From Paludibacterium sp. B53371 (GTDB lineage Bacteria; Pseudomonadota; Gammaproteobacteria; Burkholderiales; Chromobacteriaceae), in the NCBI RefSeq assembly GCF_018802765.1, contig NZ_CP069163.1, positions 1,488,001 through 1,552,000 of the forward strand: a DNA stretch of 64,000 nt, given 5' to 3'. The notes under the pieces were generated by a model. It did no database searches. It worked only from the letters and a program-made list of their open reading frames with translations, and was not told the DNA's origin. This document shows, in pieces, positions 34,612-43,388 of the stretch (its first letter is position 1; the number at the start of each line of letters is the position of its first letter). The position numbers and the translations under genes were made by a program.

Positions 34612-35157
34612 ATGGCACAAGATCAGAACAACCTCATCTGGCTCGACATGGAAATGACGGGCCTGAACCCGGATACCGACCGGATTATCGAACTGGCTGT
34701 CGTGATTACCGACAGCCAGTTGAATATTGTCGCCGAATCGCCGGTGTTCGCCGTGCATCAGCCGGACAGCGTGCTCGACGGCATGGATGACTGGAACAAG
34801 TCCACGCATGGCCGTTCCGGCCTGATTGACCGCGTGCGCGCATCGACGCTGAGCGAGGGCGAGGCCGAAGCGCAAATGCTGGCTTTCCTGCAGCAGTACA
34901 CGCCGGCGCGCACGTCGCCGATGTGTGGCAACTCGATCTGCCAGGATCGCCGGTTCATGGCACGCTGGATGCCGGCGCTGGAGGCCCACTTCCACTACCG
35001 CAATCTGGATGTGTCTACCCTGAAGGAACTCTGCAAGCGCTGGAAGCCTGAATTGGCCCGCGGCGTGGTCAAGAAGGGCAAGCACGAGGCGCTGGCCGAC
35101 ATTCTCGAATCGATCGAGGAAATGCGTTACTACCGCGACAATTTCATCAAACTGTAA
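34612..35157 (+). CDS. orn: Oligoribonuclease
   Basis: This 181-residue DEDD-family exonuclease degrades 2-5 nt RNAs, including pGpG from c-di-GMP breakdown. Motifs are [20 protein letters not shown], then [20 protein letters not shown] with the conserved Asp, and [15 protein letters not shown]. It is divergent from the M48 gene and therefore from rsgA. It links functionally to the EAL and HD-GYP proteins of this window by removing pGpG, though no regulatory link is visible. Confidence 0.96.
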   Translation: MAQDQNNLIWLDMEMTGLNPDTDRIIELAVVITDSQLNIVAESPVFAVHQPDSVLDGMDDWNKSTHGRSGLIDRVRASTLSEGEAEAQMLAFLQQYTPARTSPMCGNSICQDRRFMARWMPALEAHFHYRNLDVSTLKELCKRWKPELARGVVKKGKHEALADILESIEEMRYYRDNFIKL

Positions 35158-35207
35158 GCTACTGGCACGCCCGTGCCGACGGTGCGGGCGTGCGCCGGAA
35201 TCCCTGC

Positions 35208-36857
35208 ATGCCTGTTTTTCGCCAGAACGATATCAATGCCTCTGCCGCCTGGGCGCGCCTGCACCAGCATCAGCGTGCCACGCGCCACATGCATATGCGC
35301 CAGCTGTTCGAGGCCGATGCTCACCGTTTTGAACGTTTCTCCATCGAGCTGGACGGCCTGTTGCTCGACTACTCCAAAAACCGCATTACCGAACGCACGC
35401 TCGAACTGCTGATCGACCTGACCGATGCGGCCGAGCTGTCGGGCTGGATGGCGCGTATGCGCAGCGGCGAGCGCATCAATGTCAGCGAGGACCGCGCCGT
35501 GCTGCATACGGCGCTGCGTCTGCCTCGGGATGCCCGGCTCGAGGTTGACGGGAAGGATGTGGTGGCGCCACTGCATGCCGTGCTGCAGCGCATGCGGGAC
35601 TTCAGCGAGCGTGTCCGTGGCGGCCAGTGGCGCGGTGCCACCGGCAAGGCCATCACCGATGTCGTCAATCTGGGGATCGGTGGCTCGGATCTCGGCCCCC
35701 TGGTGGTGACCGAGGCGCTGGCGCCTTATGCCAGCGAGACGCTGCGCATTCACTATGTTTCCAATGTCGACGGTCAGCATATTGCCCGCACGCTCAAACC
35801 GCTTGATCCGCAGTCGACGCTGTTCATCGTGGCGTCCAAGTCGTTTACCACGCCGGAAACCCTGCTCAACGCCCAGGCGGCGCGTCGCTGGCTGGTCGGT
35901 CATCTGGGCGAGGCCGCAGTGGCACAGCATTTTGTGGCGGTGTCCAGCAACCGCGAGGCCGTCACACAGTTCGGTATTGATGCGCAGCATATGTTCGAAT
36001 TCTGGGACTGGGTCGGCGGGCGTTTCTCCGTCTGGTCGGCCATCGGTCTGCCGGTGATGCTGTCGGTCGGCTTCGAGCGTTTCAGTGAGTTTCTGGCCGG
36101 TGGTCATGCGATGGACCGGCATTTCTTCGAAGCTCCCTTCGTGCGCAATATCCCGGTCATCCTGGCTTTGCTCGGGATCTGGTACAACACGTTCTACCGT
36201 GCGCATACCCATGCCATCATGCCCTATGACCATGGCCTGCGCCGTTTGCCGGCGCATATCCAGCAACTGGACATGGAGTCCAACGGCAAGCGGGTCGGCC
36301 GCTATGGCGAGCGGCTGGACTTCGATACCGGCCCGGTGATCTGGGGTGAGGAGGGGGTCAACAGCCAGCATGCCTTCTTCCAGTTGCTGCATCAGGGGAC
36401 CCGGCTGGTGCCGTGCGATTTCATCGTGCCGATGAACAGCCATGATGGCTGTGACCAGCAGCATCGGGTGCTGGTGGCCAACTGTCTGGCTCAGACTCAG
36501 GCGCTGATGCATGGCAAGACGGAAGCGGAGGTCCTGGCGGAAATCGGTGATCTGCCGGGCGATGTGATCGACATGCTGATGCCGCAGAAATTATTTCCGG
36601 GCAATCAGCCGTCCAATACCATCGCCCTTGATCAGCTCACGCCCTATACCCTGGGGATGCTGATGGCGATGTATGAGCACAAGGTGTTTGTGCAGGGGGT
36701 GATCTGGGGGATCAACTCCTTCGATCAGTGGGGGGTGGAGTACGGCAAGCAACTTGCCCGGGTGATTCTGCCTCAGCTCGATGGCGGCGATGCCGATCCG
36801 CACCATGATTGTTCCACGCAGGGACTGATCCGGCATTTTCAGCAACGTCGCGGTTAA
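35208..36857 (+). CDS. pgi: Glucose-6-phosphate isomerase
   Basis: This 549-residue enzyme interconverts glucose-6-P and fructose-6-P. Signatures include NLGIGGSDLGPLVVTEAL, VSNVDGQHIARTL, the sugar-binding ESNGKRVGRYGE, WGEEGVNSQHAFFQLLHQGT and SFDQWGVEYGKQLA. ATG 35208 is used; a GTG 18 bases earlier is in frame but lacks a ribosome site. It follows orn by 50 bases on the same strand. Confidence 0.95.
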   Translation: MPVFRQNDINASAAWARLHQHQRATRHMHMRQLFEADAHRFERFSIELDGLLLDYSKNRITERTLELLIDLTDAAELSGWMARMRSGERINVSEDRAVLHTALRLPRDARLEVDGKDVVAPLHAVLQRMRDFSERVRGGQWRGATGKAITDVVNLGIGGSDLGPLVVTEALAPYASETLRIHYVSNVDGQHIARTLKPLDPQSTLFIVASKSFTTPETLLNAQAARRWLVGHLGEAAVAQHFVAVSSNREAVTQFGIDAQHMFEFWDWVGGRFSVWSAIGLPVMLSVGFERFSEFLAGGHAMDRHFFEAPFVRNIPVILALLGIWYNTFYRAHTHAIMPYDHGLRRLPAHIQQLDMESNGKRVGRYGERLDFDTGPVIWGEEGVNSQHAFFQLLHQGTRLVPCDFIVPMNSHDGCDQQHRVLVANCLAQTQALMHGKTEAEVLAEIGDLPGDVIDMLMPQKLFPGNQPSNTIALDQLTPYTLGMLMAMYEHKVFVQGVIWGINSFDQWGVEYGKQLARVILPQLDGGDADPHHDCSTQGLIRHFQQRRG

Positions 36858-36882
36858 GGACGGCATCAAGAGGAGCAGGGCG

Positions 36883-37404
36883 ATGCAGCATGGTGCAGCA
36901 GACTGGTTTGAGCAGGCCGCGGCCTTGGCGCAGCGTCTGGGGCTGCAACTTCAGGCGCGCGCGCAATGCGTGGCGACGGCAGAGTCCTGCACCGGCGGGC
37001 TGATCAGCGGGGCGCTGACGGCCGTGCCCGGTTCTTCGGCCTGGTTCGGTTTTGGGTTTGTGACGTATAGCAATGAAGCCAAACAGCAATTGCTGGGCGT
37101 GGACGGCGACACCTTGCGGTGCCACGGTGCGGTCAGTGAGGCGACGGTGCGCCAGATGGCGCGCGGGGCCTGCCGGGCGGCCAAAGCCGACTGGGCGGTG
37201 GCGGTGTCCGGTGTGGCCGGCCCCGGAGGCGGCTCGGCAGACAAGCCGGTCGGTACCGTGTGGTTTGGCCTGGCAGGGCCGGATGGTGATGAAGCTTTCG
37301 TCTGCCATTTCGATGGCGATCGCGATGAGGTGCGCGGGCAGACCGTGCTGATGGCGTTGCAACGTTTGCTGGCACGCTGCGCGGCCGCCACCTCAGTCGT
37401 CTGA
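36883..37404 (+). CDS. pncC: Nicotinamide-nucleotide amidase (CinA C-terminal family)
   Basis: This 173-residue protein converts nicotinamide mononucleotide to nicotinic acid mononucleotide in NAD recycling. The catalytic Ser lies in CVATAESCTGGLISGALTAVPGSS. Further family motifs are FVTYSNEAKQQLLGV and VSGVAGPGGGSADKPVGTVWFG. AGGAG precedes ATG 36883, 26 bases after pgi. It overlaps the convergent xerC gene by 12 bases. Confidence 0.92.
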   Translation: MQHGAADWFEQAAALAQRLGLQLQARAQCVATAESCTGGLISGALTAVPGSSAWFGFGFVTYSNEAKQQLLGVDGDTLRCHGAVSEATVRQMARGACRAAKADWAVAVSGVAGPGGGSADKPVGTVWFGLAGPDGDEAFVCHFDGDRDEVRGQTVLMALQRLLARCAAATSVV

Positions 37405-38286
37405 GGTCTTCGGCTTGCGCGCCCTGGGGTGAGCGGCATCGTAGACCTGGGCAAGATGCTGGTAGTCCAGGCTGGTATAGATCTGGGTGGTCGACAGGTT
37501 GGCGTGGCCGAGCAGTTCCTGTACGGCGCGCAAGTCCCCGGAGGATTGCAGCAGGTGCGATGCAAAGGAATGACGCAGCATGTGCGGATGGACGTGCTGT
37601 GTGGCGCCGCTCTTGAGACTCCACTCGGCAAGTCGCTTTTCGATCTGGCGTGCACCGAGCCGCCGGCCGCTCTGGCCGGTGAACAGGGCACTTTCCCCCG
37701 GTTCGGCCTGACGCTGACCCAGCCAGTCCTGCAGGGCGGCCCTGGCCACGCTGCCGACCGGCACGATGCGGGTCTTGTTGCCTTTGCCGGTGACGCGTGC
37801 CAGCGACTGCTCGAAGTCGATATCTTCCAGGTCCAGTCCGGCCAGCTCGGCCAGTCGCAATCCCGAAGAGTACATCAGTTCAAACATGGCTTTGTCGCGC
37901 AGCGCCAGCGGGGTGTCCGGCGTGACCCCATCCAGCAGTGCTGCCGTGGCATCGACGGCCAGGGCATGGGGCAGTCGTTTGCCTTCTTTCGGCGGGCGCA
38001 GTCCCTGGCAGGGGTTGTGGCTGGCTCGTTGCTGCCCGATCAGCCAGCCAAACAGGCCGCGCCAGGCGGAGAGCATGCGACCGATGCTGCGGCCGGACAG
38101 ACCGCCGGCATGTAGCCGGACAATGTAGTGACGGATGTCGCTGACGCTCAGCTGCCCGGCCGGCTTGTCGCCGGCCAGCTCGGTCAGGGTGTGCAGGTCG
38201 CGCCGGTAGGCGCCGACGGTATGGCGACTCTTGCCTTCGCGTTGCAGCGCGGCAAGAAAGTCCGCGCAGTCTTCAGTCCAGGGCAT
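37393..38286 (-). CDS. xerC: Tyrosine recombinase XerC (chromosome dimer resolution)
   Basis: This protein of 297 residues has the N-terminal SAM-like core-binding domain (SRHTVGAYRRDLHTL) and a catalytic domain with Arg in SSGLRLAELAGL, Lys in VTGKGNKTRIVPVG, HPHMLRHSFASHLL, then LLGHANLSTTQIYTSLD carrying the final His and nucleophile Tyr. Length and order fit XerC acting with XerD at dif. The neighbouring TerB-like gene overlaps its start by 14 bases. No integrated element or att-like repeat surrounds it, so it is the housekeeping enzyme. Confidence 0.94.
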   Translation of the reverse strand: MPWTEDCADFLAALQREGKSRHTVGAYRRDLHTLTELAGDKPAGQLSVSDIRHYIVRLHAGGLSGRSIGRMLSAWRGLFGWLIGQQRASHNPCQGLRPPKEGKRLPHALAVDATAALLDGVTPDTPLALRDKAMFELMYSSGLRLAELAGLDLEDIDFEQSLARVTGKGNKTRIVPVGSVARAALQDWLGQRQAEPGESALFTGQSGRRLGARQIEKRLAEWSLKSGATQHVHPHMLRHSFASHLLQSSGDLRAVQELLGHANLSTTQIYTSLDYQHLAQVYDAAHPRARKPKTSDD

Positions 38287-38731
38287 TTTGCGGTTGCTGG
38301 CTGCCGGCTGACCGCGGTTTTCTGATGATGGCGGCCTCGATGTCGCTCAGGGTGATGTCCCAGCGTTGCATCAGGTAGCGCAGCAGGGCCATTTCCGGCG
38401 GGCTGATGTCGCCATCCGCCTTGGCCACGTCCATGGCCAGGGCGCAAGTCAGCAGACGCTTGCTGCGGTCGGTGACTTCTTCCAGCAGTGTGTCGATGCG
38501 CTGGCGGTCGATCAGATGGATGGTGCCGTCTTGCTCGGCCTCGTCGGAGATATCATCGCAATAGTCGACCAGCACCTGGGTGAACTGCTTGCGGCTCAGG
38601 CCGAGCAGGTCGTAGGTCATGATCTTTTCCAGCGCATCGAGTTCACGCTCGTCCATTTCACCATCGGTGATCATGAACATGGCGATGAAGCGGGCCATCG
38701 CCTGTGGGGAGTTGACGCGGTAGGGTCTCAT
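38273..38731 (-). CDS. TerB-like (DjlA-type helical) protein
   Basis: This 152-residue cytoplasmic protein matches the TerB-like alpha-helical module: FIAMFMITDGEMDERELDAL, and a second half with LLTCALAMDVAKADGDISPPEMALL. Acidic residues in both repeats (DGEMDERE, DGDISPPE) may bind metal or phosphate. It overlaps xerC by 14 bases and touches the thioesterase gene (ATGA), so it is co-transcribed with both. Function is unknown. Confidence 0.75.
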   Translation of the reverse strand: MRPYRVNSPQAMARFIAMFMITDGEMDERELDALEKIMTYDLLGLSRKQFTQVLVDYCDDISDEAEQDGTIHLIDRQRIDTLLEEVTDRSKRLLTCALAMDVAKADGDISPPEMALLRYLMQRWDITLSDIEAAIIRKPRSAGSQQPQNALD

Positions 38732-39174
38732 GCGGGTGTTCCTCCTGCTAGCTGCGGCAGTCTCGCCAGAAAAGCTGGCGGAATCGGCGCTATTTTTCTG
38801 TGGGCGTAATCGAAAAATACGATACCTGTTTTCAATCTTGCCACTTCTTTGCCTGAGTTGTCATCGACAGCTTGGTAAATCATGTCAAAGCCATGGTGGC
38901 TGACATCAGTAATGCCCAGCTTCAGGCGCAGGCGGTTGCCATGAAAGACCTCGGCCTTATAGCTGATGGCTGCGTCTGCCATGATGATCCCACTGCCGGC
39001 GACGTCCAGTTCGCTATAGCCGAGCGACTGCAGGAATCGCAGTCGCGCTTCATGTGCATATCTTAAAATTGCATCATTGGCCATGTGATTGCCATAATTG
39101 ATGTCGCCGATGCGAACTTCGAGCAGGGTTTCGAAGAGCACGGGGTCGGGTAAACTGATCTGAATTCGGGCCAT
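38728..39174 (-). CDS. 4-hydroxybenzoyl-CoA-type (hotdog) thioesterase
   Basis: This 148-residue protein has the 4HBT fold with the conserved start FETLLEVRIGDINYGNHMANDAIL, where Asp and the Asn/His lie near the active site, then FDMIYQAVDDNSGKEVARLKTGIVFFDY. Start ATG 39174 is preferred because GAGAG lies six bases upstream; ATG 39180 is too close to it. It is the first gene of the thioesterase-TerB-xerC run. The substrate is likely an acyl-CoA, but which is unknown. Confidence 0.85.
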   Translation of the reverse strand: MARIQISLPDPVLFETLLEVRIGDINYGNHMANDAILRYAHEARLRFLQSLGYSELDVAGSGIIMADAAISYKAEVFHGNRLRLKLGITDVSHHGFDMIYQAVDDNSGKEVARLKTGIVFFDYAHRKIAPIPPAFLARLPQLAGGTPA

Positions 39175-39298
39175 GGGCATCTCTCGGTAGCAAGCCGTCA
39201 GTCTAATGGACTGTTTTAATCTGCATCAACCGTTTGGCAACCCGCTTTGCTAGACTGGTACTGACAGGGGACACATTCCCCAATGAAGGAGGGGCATC

Positions 39299-39748
39299 AT
39301 GTACCAACGGATATTTGTGCCGGTAGACGATAGTGAAACCTCGAATCTGGCGCTGACAGAGGCCTGCAAGCTGGCCAGCGAGTGTGGCGCACAGGTGCGT
39401 ATGGTGCACGTGGTGGACCTGGCGCAGTTTGGCTGGGGAGGGACCGAGTTCCTCGACGCCTCCGAATTGCAGAAATCGGTCAAGGAGGCCGGCGAGCAGG
39501 TGCTGCGTCAGGCGCATGAAAAGGCCGAGTCGCTGGGCGTGAAGCCGGAGTGCAAAATTCTGGAAAGCTGGGGCGACAAGATTGCCTCGGTGTTGCAAGA
39601 GGATGCCAATAGCTGGGGGGCCGATCTGGTGGTCATGGGGACCCACGGCTGGACCGGGGTGATGCATCTGCTGATGGGCAGCGTGGCCGAGGGTCTGCTC
39701 AAGACCTGCGATGTGCCGGTGCTGCTGGTGCGCTATAACGGCGAGTAA
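39299..39748 (+). CDS. Universal stress protein (UspA family)
   Basis: This 149-residue single-domain protein has the ATP-binding group pattern: MYQRIFVPVDDSETSNLALTEAC at the start, and GTHGWTGVMHLLMGSVAEGLLK (the Gly-rich phosphate loop). GAAGGAGG precedes the ATG. Members protect cells under starvation and oxidative stress. The gene is divergent from the thioesterase and ends at a strong terminator shared with a convergent regulator. Confidence 0.9.
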   Translation: MYQRIFVPVDDSETSNLALTEACKLASECGAQVRMVHVVDLAQFGWGGTEFLDASELQKSVKEAGEQVLRQAHEKAESLGVKPECKILESWGDKIASVLQEDANSWGADLVVMGTHGWTGVMHLLMGSVAEGLLKTCDVPVLLVRYNGE

Positions 39749-39770
39749 TGGGTGACCGGTCGGTCATGAA

Positions 39771-39803
39771 AAAGGGCGGAAGCGCCATGCGCTTCCGCCC
39801 TTT
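39771..39803. terminator. Bidirectional terminator
   Basis: A 15-bp perfect stem (AAAGGGCGGAAGCGC and its complement) with a CAT loop separates the usp gene from the convergent HTH gene. The tails are only three A/T long in the stem ends, so efficiency may rest on the long stem. Confidence 0.85.
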
Positions 39804-39830
39804 GTCTGTCTGTCTGACTGGCGTGCCTGC

Positions 39831-40154
39831 TTAGCCCAGCAGCGCTTCTGCGCCGCCTTCCTGGGTTTCCATCTTGGCACGTACGGCCTTGCGCAGGCTC
39901 TTGTACAGGTCCGGGTGGGTTTCTTTCAGATATTCCACGATTTCGAAGTCTTCGCGACGAACCTTCGACAGGTCAATCTGTTCAACATGCACCAGGCGCA
40001 GCAGTTCGCGCACCGGCTTCGGCATGTTGCGGCCGCTTTCATAGCGCGAGCCACCGGATTGGGTGACGCCGATACGGCTCCAGAACTCTTGTTGGTTCAG
40101 GCCGAGTTTGCGACGGATTTCACGCGGGTTGGTGATCTTTTCGAATAGTTTCAT
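39831..40154 (-). CDS. Small helix-turn-helix (XRE-like) regulator
   Basis: This protein of 107 residues has an HTH close to the N-terminus: PREIRRKLGLNQQEFWSRIGVTQSGGSRYESGRNMPKPVRELLRL. It is followed by a helical tail (EIVEYLKETHPDLYKSLRKAVRAKM). It is similar in layout to small conserved regulators of betaproteobacteria. A 250-base AT-rich stretch precedes it. It has no visible partner toxin gene. The target is unknown. Confidence 0.75.
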   Translation of the reverse strand: MKLFEKITNPREIRRKLGLNQQEFWSRIGVTQSGGSRYESGRNMPKPVRELLRLVHVEQIDLSKVRREDFEIVEYLKETHPDLYKSLRKAVRAKMETQEGGAEALLG

Positions 40155-40404
40155 TTTTGATGTCCTCTCATTGGCAATGCGAAATCGGCTGTCTAATAGT
40201 TGTTCGGCATGACCGACAATCTAACAGTAGCAAAATATCTAAATTGGGTATCCCAAAACTTTGTAAAAAAATAGTAAAGCCTTGGCGTAAGTAATTTTGC
40301 GTAATGTTAGCTGAATCTTATGGTTGAGAACAATGGGATTTTATGCCAATGTCGCAATGACATACGTGCATGACATGAATTTGCATGATAGGGAGAGGGG
40401 AGGG

Positions 40405-40503
40405 GTGGCGAGCCTGACCCCCGGCACTTGCACGATGTGATTTTGGCTGCTTCCTTCCGGACCTGACCAGGTGAACCACGATGCAATGCGGGGAGACCCG
40501 CCA
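40405..40503 (-). ncRNA. ffs: Signal recognition particle RNA (small bacterial, 4.5S type)
   Basis: Read on the minus strand, the apical domain GGTCAGGTCCGGAAGGAAGC (with GGAA tetraloop) is the universal SRP RNA hallmark. It is bracketed by GGTTCACCT and AGCAGCC. The distal arms pair: GGCGGGTCTCCCCGCA at the 5' end with TGCCGGGGGTCAGGCTCGCC at the 3' end. Length is about 99 bases, as expected for the Gram-negative form. Exact ends are estimated from the pairing. No U-run terminator follows. Confidence 0.93.
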
Positions 40504-40514
40504 TAGAGAGGCAG

Positions 40515-40543
40515 AGTATAGCCACTCGGGCTTGAAGTGTCAC
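40515..40543 (-). promoter_or_regulatory. Promoter of the SRP RNA gene
   Basis: On the minus strand a -35 box GTGACA (40543-40538) and a -10 box TATACT (40520-40515) are spaced by 17 bases. Start is expected near 40508, a few bases before the SRP RNA 5' helix. Confidence 0.7.
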
Positions 40544-40650
40544 GATCTTTTTCCGTTTTGCCGGGTCTACCATTTCATGTTCAGCGAAGTATGATGTCGG
40601 TATCGGAATCTGACTTACGCTGCGTTCCAGACTGCCTTCAGGAAAATGAC

Positions 40651-41832
40651 ATGTCCAACGAACCGGAATCCCTGCTCGCCACGCTGGTGGCCTTTGATAC
40701 CACCAGTCGCCATTCCAATCTGAGCCTGATCGAATGGGTGCGGCAGCATCTGGCCGGGCTCGGCATCTCCAGCCAGCTGACTTATAACGATGATGGCAGC
40801 AAGGCCAATCTTTTTGCCCTGGTCGGCCCGGTCGCTCAGCCTGCGCTCATTTTGTCCGGTCACAGCGATGTCGTGCCGGTGGATGGGCAAAGCTGGTCGA
40901 GCGACCCCTTCGTGCTCAGCGAGCGCGATGGTCGTCTGTACGGGCGCGGTGCCGCCGACATGAAGGGGTTCATTGCCTGCGTACTGGCGTGGTTGCCTTC
41001 GGTACTGGCGGCGCATGCCGAAGGGCGACTGCAGCAGCAGATCGGTCTGGCGCTCTCGTATGATGAAGAGGTCGGGTGCCTGGGGGTGCCGCGGCTGATC
41101 GCCGATCTGCTTGCCCGTGGTATACCTGTGTCCGGTTGCATCATCGGCGAGCCGACCCGGATGCAGCCGGTCGTTGCCCACAAGGGCATCGCCCACTTCC
41201 GCTGCCGGGTGACCGGGCGTTCGGCGCACTCCTCGCTGACACCGCAGGGTGTGAATGCCATCGAGTACGCGGCTCGACTGATCAGCCATATCCGCAAACT
41301 GGCGGATACCGAAGCGCATTTTGGCCGCGCCCGTCCTCTCTATGATGTGCCCTATGCCACGCTGCAGACGGGGACCATTCACGGCGGTACCGTGCCGAAT
41401 ATCGTGCCGCGTGAATGCGAGTTTGTCTTCGAGTGTCGCTGGCTGCCGGGCGAACCGCTGGCACGTTATATCGATACCGTGCGTGATTACGCCGCCACGC
41501 TGGTTGAAGAAATGCGTCGTACCGCGCCCGAAGCCGACATCACCTTTGAACAGTTGGTAGATTGTCAGCCCTTCGAGTCACCGCAGGGCAGTTCGTTGCT
41601 GGACTACATTCATGAGCTGTGCCCGGGCAGGTCACATCAGGCTGTGGCCTATACCACCGAAGCCGGTTGTTTCAGCGCGGCCGGGTTCCCCAGTGTGGTA
41701 CTCGGGCCAGGTTCGATCGAGCAGGCGCATCGCCCCGACGAGTATATTGAGCGGACGCAGCTGCAGGAATGCATGGTCTGGCTCGATGGTCTGCGAGAAA
41801 TCGTGTGCCGATCGGCCGGCGGCGGCAAATAG
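40651..41832 (+). CDS. argE: Acetylornithine deacetylase
   Basis: This 393-residue M20 metallohydrolase has zinc-ligand motifs LSGHSDVVPVDGQ, GRGAADMKGFIACVLAWL, DEEVGCLG and the final His in GSIEQAHRPDEYI. ATG 40651 is preceded by AGGA, and the in-frame ATG at 40537 runs into the SRP RNA promoter, so the shorter start is right. It converts N-acetylornithine to ornithine in the linear arginine pathway. Close M20 relatives (DapE, succinyl-diaminopimelate) are less likely, since FECRWLPGEP and the metal spacing follow ArgE. Confidence 0.9.
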   Translation: MSNEPESLLATLVAFDTTSRHSNLSLIEWVRQHLAGLGISSQLTYNDDGSKANLFALVGPVAQPALILSGHSDVVPVDGQSWSSDPFVLSERDGRLYGRGAADMKGFIACVLAWLPSVLAAHAEGRLQQQIGLALSYDEEVGCLGVPRLIADLLARGIPVSGCIIGEPTRMQPVVAHKGIAHFRCRVTGRSAHSSLTPQGVNAIEYAARLISHIRKLADTEAHFGRARPLYDVPYATLQTGTIHGGTVPNIVPRECEFVFECRWLPGEPLARYIDTVRDYAATLVEEMRRTAPEADITFEQLVDCQPFESPQGSSLLDYIHELCPGRSHQAVAYTTEAGCFSAAGFPSVVLGPGSIEQAHRPDEYIERTQLQECMVWLDGLREIVCRSAGGGK

Positions 41833-41951
41833 TCTCTTTGCCTCGGCGTGGATATCCTGCAAAATCACGCCTGCCCGACGGTTTTTTGGGCAAAGGGGCT
41901 TGCTGGTGGTTGAGCAGGCCATGTATTCGGGGTAAAGAGAGACAAAATTAA

Positions 41952-43328
41952 ATGAAAAATGAAAAAAAGGCCGCATCAGTGGCCGCCCGGGACGGATTTA
42001 CCTCCAGTTTCGGGGTGTTGGCAGCCACGCTGGGGTCGGCTGTCGGTCTGGGTAATATCTGGAAGTTTCCCTATCTGACCGGTACCAACGGGGGCGCCGG
42101 TTTCCTGGTGGTGTACATTCTGGCCACCCTGCTGGTGGGGCTGCCGGTGATGATTGCCGAAATCATGCTGGGCCGTAAGGTCAAGGCCAATGCCTACACC
42201 ACCATGAAGACGCTGTCCCCTCCCGGTCAGCCTTGGTGGCTGATCAGCATCGCCGGGGTGCTGGCGGCCTTCCTGATCATGGCCTTCTACTCGGAAGTGG
42301 CTGCCTGGGTGTTTGCCTATGTGTTCAAGTCGCTGGGCAGTGGCCTGCTGACCAGTGATCCCAAGGTGACGGAAGGGGTTTTTGGCCAGCTGATTTCCGA
42401 TCCCTGGCAGTCCTTGCTGTGGCAGTGGCTGGTGCTGGGCCTGATGGGCTGCATCCTGCTGCTGGGTGTCTCCAAGGGGATTGAGGCGGCAACCAAGAAG
42501 CTGATGCCGCTGCTGTTCGTGTTGCTGGTGGTGGTCGGGGTGCGCAGTCTGATGCTGCCTGGTGCTTCGGAAGGACTGAAGTTCCTGTTTCAGCCCGACT
42601 TCAGCAAGATTACCGGCGCCGTGGTGCTGACTGCGGTCGGTCTGGCGTTCTTCAAGCTGTCGATCGGCATGGGTACCATGATGACGTACGGCAGCTATTT
42701 TCGTGATGATCAAAACATTCCGGCTACCGCATTCCGGGTGATGTGTGCCGACTTGTTTGTTTCGATGCTGGCCGGCATTGCCATTTTTCCGGCGGTGTTT
42801 GCCTTCGGCTTCAAGCCTTCAGCCGGTCCTTCGCTGCTGTTTATCACTATCCCGGCGGTATTCCACAACATGCCTTTCGGCCATCTGTTCATGGTGGTGT
42901 TTTTCGTACTGACCGCCGTGGCCTCCATGGGCGCCATGCTGTCGATTCTCGAAGTGCCGATTGCCCTGCTGAGCGAGCATTTCAAGATGAAGCGCCCGGT
43001 GGCCACCTGGCTGTCGCTGGCCATGCTGGCGCTGGTCGGCTCAACCTGCGCCTTGTCCAACAGCAGCATGGCGGGGGTCAAGCTGTTCGGCATGACAACC
43101 TTCGATCTGTTCGACTTTGTCACCTCCAACGTCATGATGCCGCTTGGTGGCATTGGTCTGTGTCTGTTTGTCGGTTGGGTATGGGGCAAGCAACGCATGA
43201 GCGAGGCTTTGAGCAATCAGGGGCAACTGCAGAATCAGGGTTTGCTCAATGCGCTGTTTACCGTTCTGCGCTGGGTGTCGCCCGTGCTGATCCTGGTGGT
43301 GATGCTCAAGGGGCTGGGCCTGTTCTGA
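41952..43328 (+). CDS. Sodium-dependent transporter (NSS/SNF family)
   Basis: This 458-residue membrane protein has about eleven to twelve segments. It starts with the NSS signature FGVLAATLGSAVGLGNIWKF (Na+ and substrate site), then PYLTGTNGGAGFL and the half-unwound-helix region. It belongs to the bacterial LeuT-like amino acid symporters. GAGAG precedes ATG. It is followed by a terminator. The substrate, probably an amino acid, is not evident. Confidence 0.9.
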   Translation: MKNEKKAASVAARDGFTSSFGVLAATLGSAVGLGNIWKFPYLTGTNGGAGFLVVYILATLLVGLPVMIAEIMLGRKVKANAYTTMKTLSPPGQPWWLISIAGVLAAFLIMAFYSEVAAWVFAYVFKSLGSGLLTSDPKVTEGVFGQLISDPWQSLLWQWLVLGLMGCILLLGVSKGIEAATKKLMPLLFVLLVVVGVRSLMLPGASEGLKFLFQPDFSKITGAVVLTAVGLAFFKLSIGMGTMMTYGSYFRDDQNIPATAFRVMCADLFVSMLAGIAIFPAVFAFGFKPSAGPSLLFITIPAVFHNMPFGHLFMVVFFVLTAVASMGAMLSILEVPIALLSEHFKMKRPVATWLSLAMLALVGSTCALSNSSMAGVKLFGMTTFDLFDFVTSNVMMPLGGIGLCLFVGWVWGKQRMSEALSNQGQLQNQGLLNALFTVLRWVSPVLILVVMLKGLGLF

Positions 43329-43347
43329 GCCGGTGATGTGCCGCATG

Positions 43348-43375
43348 AAAAAAGGCAGCTTCGGCTGCCTTTTTT
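43348..43375. terminator. Bidirectional terminator after NSS transporter
   Basis: The stem GGCAGC/GCTGCC with a TTCG loop is flanked by six A and six T. It separates the transporter from the convergent small membrane protein gene. Confidence 0.9.
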
Positions 43376-43388
43376 ATTGGATGGTCAG

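Noticed and set aside
34534-35085. Long N-terminal extension of the M48 protease
   Set aside because: The extension overlaps the divergent orn gene and lacks family similarity; the ATG at 34533 begins the first membrane segment.
35130-36512. A 460-codon minus-strand open frame over pgi
   Set aside because: It is the antisense shadow of a fully recognised pgi gene.
37393-38286. Integrase of a mobile element
   Set aside because: Length, motifs and conserved neighbours fit housekeeping XerC; no att-like direct repeats, tRNA gene or foreign cargo flank it.
41833-41951. Riboswitch ahead of the NSS transporter
   Set aside because: Only a short GCCC/GGGC pairing is seen with no conserved core that I know.
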